Source of the DNA: Micractinium sp. NFX-FRZ
Lineage: Eukaryota; Chlorophyta; Trebouxiophyceae; Chlorellales; Chlorellaceae
DNA length: 64,000 nt
Direction: 5' to 3'
Assembly (NCBI GenBank): GCA_029339195.1
Contig: JAPTJF010000015.1
Coordinates: forward strand, 62,001 to 126,000
This document shows positions 57,283 to 64,000 of this stretch, in pieces. A model generated the notes under the pieces. That model was not told the origin of the DNA, searched no databases, and was given only the letters and a program-made list of their open reading frames with translations. Numbering within the stretch: the first letter of the stretch is position 1; the number at the start of each line of letters is the position of its first letter. The translations under genes were made by a program, and so were the position numbers.

Positions 57283-57528
57283 TCATACGTGACCGGCGTC
57301 AGCCTCTGCTGCTGCCAATAGATAGGTGCCAGGAGCATTGCACTTGCCACGATGGCAGCCACAAGTGGGCAACAGTCGCACTCAAACCCACATCTTGTCT
57401 TGAATCGAAAGAACCGCTCCGGTTACTTGAGGCATACAGAGGCAGTGCTCGTGATAATGTGCAAACAATACACAAACCTTCCGCTAGGCATGTCACAGAC
57501 AAAGTGTGCTGCTGGTGCGCTCGCTCGT

Positions 57529-60500
57529 TCATTCAAACTCAGGCCGCGTGATGTAAAACAGCTCCGTCTCCCCCTCTTGCAGCGTGTGGAAGATGTCGAA
57601 CTTGTGGGGCGGCAGCAGGCACTCCGCCGCCTCCGCTGGCACCACGTGCAGTTCCTTGTCTTCAAGCCAGCGGTACGCCATGCTCTTTGCGCCCACGGGC
57701 CAGCGCGCGCGGCACACCGGCCCAGCGTGCATGACGCGCCCCCACCCCCGCTGCGCCAGCCAGTGCAGCATCGGCGGCAGCAATGCGTCTGCTTCCATGC
57801 TGGCATCCAGCGCGCCGCCCCGCCACTCCAGGGCTATCATGAACGGCTTGTGCTGAGTCAGCACCCGCTCCAGGCCCCTCACCACGCGCGCAGTCCAGCC
57901 GTACGCGGCCACCCGCACCACGCCGATGCGCACGCCTGCAGGGCGGGGCAGAGGGGGCGTGCGGGTCATCATGGGAGGAAAGTGAAAGTCAGGGGCATGC
58001 AAGGGCAAGGCTACTCGTCGACTCTGTAGGCAATGGGAGCCTCATGTGGTAAAAACACTCATGCCTCGTGTACTCATGTACTCTGTAGGCGATGGGGCCT
58101 CGTGTACTCTTCGGGACAAACCGATCTGGCCTGCCCTGCCTGCCTTGCTGCCAGGCAAGCCTCCTTCCACCCCACCACCATCCCCTGTCACCACCCCTGT
58201 CACCCACCTTCCGGCAGGGCCGCCAGCACTGCGTCTGCCGCCACCTGGCGCTCCACCTGGCGCTCGCACCCCGCCGCCGCCGCCACCTCATGCGAGGAGT
58301 CGATGCCATACCCATGCTGGTGCGCCTCCACCATTGCCGGCGGCAGGCTGCGCGCGCCGCGCTCATCCAAGCATGCGCTGCCTGCCGCCGCCCCCAGCGC
58401 TGCCTGCACAAGCGTGGCCCTGGGGGCGAAGCCGTTGTAGGAGAAGCTGGCCTCCAGTGCCGCTGCCGACTTGTTTGCCAGCTCAAACGCCAGCACTGGG
58501 TGGCCCCGGGAGGCCGCCGCCAGGCTCAGCATGCCGTACCCAGCGCCAATGTCCAGCAGCGCGGGCAGCTGGGGGCTGGCCGCACCGCCCCCGCTGCCTC
58601 CGGTGAGAGCTGCTGGAAGCCGGGCAGCAGCGGCAGCCAGCCCACCCTGCAGCCGCTCCACATCTTGTATGGGGTAGGACACCACACTGCCCGCCTGCCA
58701 CTGCCCGAACTCGAGGAGGGCGTAGGACACGTCCACCCCCTCGTACTCGTCGCCCTGCCCCGGCACGTGGTGCAGCACCGTGAAGGGCGGCTGCATCGGG
58801 ACGGTGGTGGGGATGAGCGGGTGCTGGAGGTGCTCCATGTAATCGGCAGGGTGCCTGCAGGCGGGTGGCGGGAGAAGAGGGGCAGTGGGTGTGAGAGGAG
58901 GGCAGCAGCAGCAGCGGTGGGCAGCGTGGCTACTGGCAGGGGCAGTGGGCAGAGGGGCCGGTAGCGGTGGCGGGATGGTGGCGCAGGAGCGGCGGCAGAG
59001 GCAGCAGAGGTTTCCAGAGCACCCCGGGAAGAGAGGGGCGGCCCGCCACAGCAGCAGCATGGATTGCACAAAATTGCAGCAGTGTCACGGGCCTATCCCT
59101 GTGCACAAGTTGTGGGCCCCAGCTTACAGCGGCTTTTCCTCGCTCAGGTTGGGGTCCATCTGCCTGCACTAGTGGGAGGGTGGGCACAGCACGCATGCTG
59201 GGCAGCGCTAGGCATCCCTGGGCAGCAGGCAGGCCCCTGTGCTGCCGCACCACGTGCTGGAGGCATCCTGGGAACTCAGCAAGCAAGCCAGCATCTCTGA
59301 CCAAGGACCATCCATGTGCTTCTTGGAGTGCCTGTTCATCTTCCGCTCCCCCGCCAAATGCCTGCCTCAGCGGCAGCGCACCAGGAGCCGCCAAAGTTGT
59401 GCAGCAGGAAGACGGCCGGGGCCATCCATACTTCGGGCTTGTCCCAGCCAGCCGTCAGCTTGGGCACCACGCGCACATTCCACTTGCCCTGCGCCCCGCC
59501 AGGGTGGCAAGCACGCACGCACGGCAGCATGGGTTCGTTGCAAGGGCGCAATCACGAGGTAGCGGCGGCACTAGTTCGGTTGACAGCCCTGCCAGAGACG
59601 GCGGGAGTGAAGCAGCCAACCAGGATACAGCAGCAGCACGCACGGCAGCCCCCACCAGCCCCTGGCTGCTCCCGCAGCACCCGCCTCCCTTCCCCACCTG
59701 TCCCCACCTGTCCCCCACTGCCCAGGTCCCCTCCCCTCTAGTCCGCTCGTCCCCACTCTGCCCTGTGCTGCTCCGTCTCCCACTCACCTCAGAGGGCGGG
59801 TGCTTGAAAGCCGCATCCAGCACTGCCTCCGTCCAGATGCCCGGCCCCGTGCGGTCCACTGTGTCTCGCGTCACGTCCTCAAACAAACGCTTGCCCGCAT
59901 TCTCTTTGATGGCATCCATTACGTAGCGCAGCGCGGGGTGGCCGGGTGCCGCTGCCAGGAACCAGTTGACCATCTGTACATGAGCGAAAAGGGCTGGGTG
60001 GGCAAGCGGGTGAGGGCATGCGGGTTGCAGGAGCAATGCGATGACGTAGCAAGCATGCTGCTCTGGCGGATGTGGGCAGGTAACAGGTTGGCAGGCAGGC
60101 AGGCAGGCGCACACTGGTTTCCCTGGCATGAGCACCCTTGCATTCTCCCCATGCAGCTATGGTGTGCACTGCACTGCCGCCACAAGCCCGGCATCCCCAT
60201 GCCCGCACCATGCTGCCGCCCCGATACCACGCACGCCACACCACCAGAGCTGGGCTGCATGCCTCCTCCCAGCACCTCGAGCGCCCCCCGCCCCACCCTG
60301 CTGGCCCACCGCCCACCCTCCCTGCCGTGCGCGCTCACCTGCGCCTGCCTGCCAAACCTCCGTTCTATCGCTGCCTCTGGGCTCTGGAAGCCTCCCTCCC
60401 AGCTGGCCACCAGCGTGTCGCTGGGGTGGTACACGTCGGCGATGGGGCGCAGGCAGGAGACGTCAGAGTCGGCATACGTGCCTCCCTCATGATCCAGCAC

Positions 60501-61513
60501 TATGTACCTGCAGGCAGGCAGGCAGGCAGGGGTGTGTGTGAACAGGCAGGTGGGGGCACAGCACAGCACAGCACAGCGCAACACAGCACACTAGCCCAGC
60601 GCAGCACAGCAGAGCGGCACGGCAGAACAGCACCACGCAGCGCAGCGCAGCGCAGCGCACCGTGCGAAATCGGCTCGCTCCACGTCCTTTGGCAGCGCCT
60701 GCCAGGCCTCCCAGTACTGAGGGTACTTCTTCTTGATCAGCACCTCCAGTGCAGGTTTGTCCCAGAAGCGCCAAGTGTAGCCGTGCGGCGTGTTGACGTC
60801 GTGCCACCTGCAGCGGCGGGGCGGGCGGGCCGGGGTAAGATGGGCAGTGGGGGTCCAGGCGCGGCACATGTCATGGCCGGTAGGAGCGCGCAATGCCAAA
60901 CTTGTTGCAGGTGCAATTCTGCAAGAGGAACATTGGTGCCAGCCAGCAGCCGCCTGCAGTGGCCCTCTGGGTTGCCCCCAGCTCTCCCAGCGCATGCCCG
61001 TCCACCCACGTCTGCATGTCTTCTGTCCTGCTCGGGAATTTGTGCTCGTCCAGCTTGGCTGGGTTTGTGATTTTAGCGCCCTTGGGCAGGGTCCAGGTGG
61101 AGGAGATGTAGACTTGGTGCACGTATTTAGGGATGCGGGGCGCAGCGCCCAGCGGCAGCAGCGGCACGTATGCCGCGCCGAGGCCCGTACCCGTGGCTGC
61201 GGCGCCAGGCTCGAGCACGCTGCCAGTATGGGTGGCTTGATCAGGAGTACTCTGCTGCACCGGGGTGCCATGCGGGCGCCTGAGCACTGCAGCAAAGGGA
61301 GTCGAGTCAAGTGGGGTAATTCCTGTGACCACCAGCACTGGCGGCAGCGGCGGCGGCGGCGGCGGCGGCGCGGCGGGGAGTAGCAGTGGGTGCTGTCCGG
61401 CAAGCCCTGAGCGTACCGATGTAAATGATGCAAGCCACGGCTACCAAAGGGAGCACGCGGGAGGAGTGCCGACGCTTGTGCGCTCGCCGGTGGCCCCACG
61501 AGCCGGACACCAT
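57529..61513 (-). CDS. GT32-type glycosyltransferase fused to an FkbM-type methyltransferase
   Basis: Eight exons from ATG 61513. A short cytosolic basic tail and an anchor (VLPLVAVACIIYI) make a Golgi-type type II protein. The sugar-transferase (Gly_transf_sug/Och1-like) domain has PRIPKYVHQVYISSTW, TWHDVNTPHGYTWRFWD and the DXD metal site in DHEGGTYADSDVSCLRP, then DTLVASWEGGF, MVNWFLAAAPGHPALRYVMD, GPGIWTEAVLD and VFLLHNFGGSW. After HPADYMEH the frame continues into a SAM-binding domain, LLDIGAGYGMLSLAAASRGH with VLAFE, then SYNGFAPRATLVQAALG, VRIGVVRVAAYGWTARVVRG and KPFMIALEWRGG, resembling FkbM methyltransferases. It ends YITRPEFE at 57529. The likely role is adding a hexose and O-methylating it on Golgi glycans; O-methylated mannose is known on N-glycans of Chlorella and Chlamydomonas. 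The fusion role is inference. Confidence 0.84.
58030..58115. repeat. Tandem duplication in the GT32-FkbM gene's last intron
   Basis: CTCTGTAGGCAATGGGAGCCTC is repeated about 60 bp later as CTCTGTAGGCGATGGGGCCTC, with CTCATG-type motifs around both. Confidence 0.6.
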
Positions 61514-62531
61514 GTCCTGCGCCCTGGTGCCCCTACCGGCCCCAACCCACCCAAGACTTGAGGGCAACTATGCAGGGATGTTGACAGAGTGCCAGGCGCG
61601 GAATGAGAACTCTGCATGCTGCCACCGCTCCGCCAGTGCCGCCCTGTCCGCCCAAGGGACACATGCGGCGTGTGTGTGATGCGTGAGTGGCAAGCACACC
61701 CAGCCGCCGACATGCACGGTGCGCCACAAGGAACCCAATAGCAACCCCTGGCACATCAAGTTGCGCCCCAAGTCAATTGTTGGCAGATGCAGGGGTTGCG
61801 CTTGGTTGCTGACCGCTTTGCCGAGCTCCGGTCGGGCACCGGCGGTGTGCTGGGCAGGGAGCAGGCAAATGCAAACCATTCCAGTGTCCTACCTGCCAAG
61901 CATTGTTGGAGCACAAATTATCCAGAGCAAACGGAGGGGCAGGCGACTGACAAATGCCTCGCAATTTGCCCCATCACCTGTGTTGCCGCAGCCGATGTCA
62001 GCGAGCTGTTCGCTTGCGGGCACCTGTTGACGCTCTGCTGCACCCTGTAAGCATTCAGCAACAACGCATGACAATGTAGCGACATAAAATAATGTGGCTT
62101 GCAGCTGTTTCGGACAAGCTGGGTGCACTCTCTGGGCTGCCGCCACGCTGTCGCCACGCTGTCGCCCAGGTGGGTAGATCGTCAGTCCACGTTCTTGGGC
62201 GCAGCTTGCATGCCTGCATCCATGCGCTCCTGCGATCCCATCTGTCGACAGTAACTCGCGTCCACTGATAGCCCGCAGGTTCAATTTGCCGGTTCGAGGG
62301 CGCGCACTCTGGCCAGCTCTGCTTGCAGGCTTGGGGAGCGCATACACGTTGGTGAGCTTCGATGAGTGACTCGACATCACCTGCTGCCGGTTGCCCTGCA
62401 CCATGTAGTCGCCGCTGCCGCCGCCGCCGCCTTCTCTTGCCAGACCCGCTGCCACGCCTGGCCGCCCGGAATGCCCACTGTTCTTCCTTGCTCCAACTTT
62501 GTGGCAGGTTGGATTGAGGTCCAGCTAAGCC
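61514..62531. promoter_or_regulatory. Divergent upstream region, GT32-FkbM fusion / FkbM gene
   Basis: About 1 kb between the start codons of two genes for related methyltransferases. No supported gene and no defined element. Co-regulation is possible but not shown. Confidence 0.35.
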
Positions 62532-64000
62532 ATGCGGCCGCGTCCAGCGGCTGTTAAACGGCTGCAAGGCGCCGCTATCTTCCTAGCAGGGCTCGCCGTT
62601 GGTTGGGTGGCCTTCAGCCCTCGGGGCACACCAGCGCAAGTGGAGGTGCACTTGCGTCCCTCTCAGGTCAGTCCAGACCCGCAGGCAGGACTTGGGTGCT
62701 GGCCAACAGACACGACTGCTCACCCTCAGGCCCGTGCACAGGCTGCCCATCTGTTGCGGATGCTGCTGCTGTGCTTGAGTGTTGATGGGACGCACCACCC
62801 ATGTGCAGGCGGGCGCGCAGGTGGGTGCAAGCGACCCCGCCGCCAAGCAGCTCTCGCCATCCTCGGCAGCAGACCCCGCAGCCCAGCCGCTCCCGGCATC
62901 CTCGCCACCAGACCCCGCCGCCCAGCCGCTCTCAGCATCCTCGCCAGAAAGCGACGAAAGCGCAGCCGCAGTGCTGGATCCGGCGGCCGTGCTGGCTGCG
63001 CTGCATGAGGAGTCGCAGCGTGCGCAGCAGCAGTTTTGCCAAGCGCACCAAGACCTGTGGGATGGCGCAGAGGGGCTGGTGCGCGTGATGGGCCACGCGC
63101 CGCCGCCGCTGGACACCGTCAACTCGTACCCCATTTGGGTGAGAGCGGTGGGGGAGGGGCGGGAGCTCCGGGGCATCGCCTCCATCGGCAGGCTCCCCAG
63201 GTGCATGGTTGCCCTGTGCTTCCCACCGCGTCAGGGTGGGACGTATGCACGCAAGCCATGCCAAGCAAGCCGCACCTTGCAGGCTTCTCACCTGGTGAGG
63301 GATGCAAGGGTGCCACGTGGCCCAGCAGCCCTGGGGTGCCCGGCCCACCAGCATGCTGCTGGCAGCGTGGACCAGTGCTTGGGACAGCACTTGTAGCCCG
63401 CTCTCCCTAGATAGAGCATGCATGCCTGCCCACCCATCCACCCACTGGTGCACATGCATTTATCCCATTGCATGTCAGTGTGCAAGCCGAGTTGGCACAT
63501 GCACATCACTGTCTTGTTCGTTCGCTGCCACCCACCTACCTACGTACCTCACCTTCGCCCGCCCCATCCCAACCCCGCAGGTGCACGACAGGAGCGATTT
63601 TGTGAGCAAGAGCATCCGGGAGGTGGGGTACTGGGAGGAGGGGGACACGCTGGAGATGCTGAGGCTGATGGAGGCGTTCCGGCAGGCAAGCAGGGTGGGG
63701 GTTGCAGCCAGGGCAACGCTTGAAGCACGGTGATAGGATGGGCAGTGTGACTGGCAAGGGGTCCAGGGGGGGGGGGGGCGGGGCAAGCTAAGCGCGCAAC
63801 AGCTTCTGGCGCAGTTGGCGATCTCTGTTTACTGATGCTCGTAGCAGCACCGGTGGCAGCAAAACGTCTGCTTGCAGCGCATTGGGTGCCGGCTGCGGCA
63901 GCCCAGGCTGCCCGGGCGCCTGCTGTTGTGCATTGGGCTGCCCAACAGCCTGCGGAGCTCGTGCAGATGTAAGCGGAGGAGTAGCAAGCGCAACTGTGGT
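62532..64000 (+). CDS. FkbM-type methyltransferase, type II membrane protein (5' part; runs off the window)
   Basis: ATG 62532 opens MRPRPAAVKRLQGAAIFLAG with a signal anchor reaching LAVGWVAFSP. Exons seen: 62532-62666, 62809-63138 and 63581-63685, all in phase 0. The stem has three copies of a DPAAQPLSASSP-type repeat, so likely a flexible spacer. Then a helical region (LAALHEESQRAQQQFCQAHQ) and VHDRSDFVSKSIREVGYWEE followed by GDTLEMLRLMEAF. The V-S-x-S-I-R-x-x-G-x-W-E box is the segment found just before the SAM-binding motif in algal FkbM-like methyltransferases, so the catalytic core should lie beyond 64000. After 63685 the next bases are GCAAGC, a possible GC-AG intron; the frame otherwise stops at 63733. 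Family assignment rests on one box and the neighbour. Confidence 0.62.

Noticed and set aside
61889..62455. Minus-strand frame upstream of the FkbM gene
   Set aside because: No domain, composition like intergenic DNA, and it occupies the divergent promoter region.

Overview
The window is nuclear DNA of a green alga, most likely a chlorophyte of the Chlorella/Trebouxiophyceae type. The signs are very high GC, genes split into many short exons by GC-rich introns of 70-300 bp, a photosystem I antenna gene, a plastid RNA-stabilising factor, plant-type pantothenate kinase 2, and the chlorophyte TGTAA polyadenylation signal behind many genes. No tRNA, rRNA, CRISPR, prokaryotic operon or intact transposon was seen. 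Gene models were built by hand: exons come from family similarity plus splice sites that keep the frame. Exon edges given as 'about' may be off by a few bases.

Layout. 244-11109 (-): PANK2, pantothenate kinase fused to a DUF89 phosphatase domain, about 30 exons. 11478-13496 (+): PEX13. 13992-16587 (-): LHCA antenna protein. 17756-24176 (+): HCF145-like protein (two SRPBCC domains plus TMR repeats). 24656-27023 (-): GT90/CAP10 glycosyltransferase. 28062-28887 (-): ankyrin-repeat gene with an apparent frameshift. 29907-34334 (-): Spinster-like MFS transporter. 34884-37362 (+): class I glutamine amidotransferase whose reading frame runs on into a BLOC-1 subunit 2-like domain. 37896-38867 (-): unknown four-helix membrane protein. 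39328-43260 (-): presenilin. 44123-44816 (+): a 67-residue prefoldin-like mini-gene in three exons. 44917-48021 (+): REXO4 exonuclease. 48338-55112 (-): an expansin-like protein with signal peptide, transmembrane helix and a long inner tail. 55999-57282 (-): unknown coiled-coil repeat protein. 57529-61513 (-): GT32-type glycosyltransferase fused to an FkbM-type methyltransferase. 62532-64000+ (+): FkbM-type methyltransferase, cut by the window end.

Neighbours often alternate as divergent pairs sharing 0.4-1.2 kb upstream regions (PANK2/PEX13, LHCA/HCF145, MFS/amidotransferase, presenilin/mini-gene, GT-MT/FkbM) and convergent pairs whose TGTAA signals lie close together. The genes do not form one pathway. 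LHCA and the HCF145-like factor both serve photosystem I and share one intergenic region. Several products are secretory-pathway or surface proteins (GT90, GT32-FkbM, FkbM, expansin-like, presenilin).

The most unusual signals are: (1) decayed tandem copies of exon edges inside neighbouring introns in PANK2, HCF145 and REXO4; (2) about ten apparent GC-AG introns; (3) three domain fusions or architectures I do not recognise as standard (amidotransferase-BLOC1S2, GT32-FkbM, membrane-anchored expansin).
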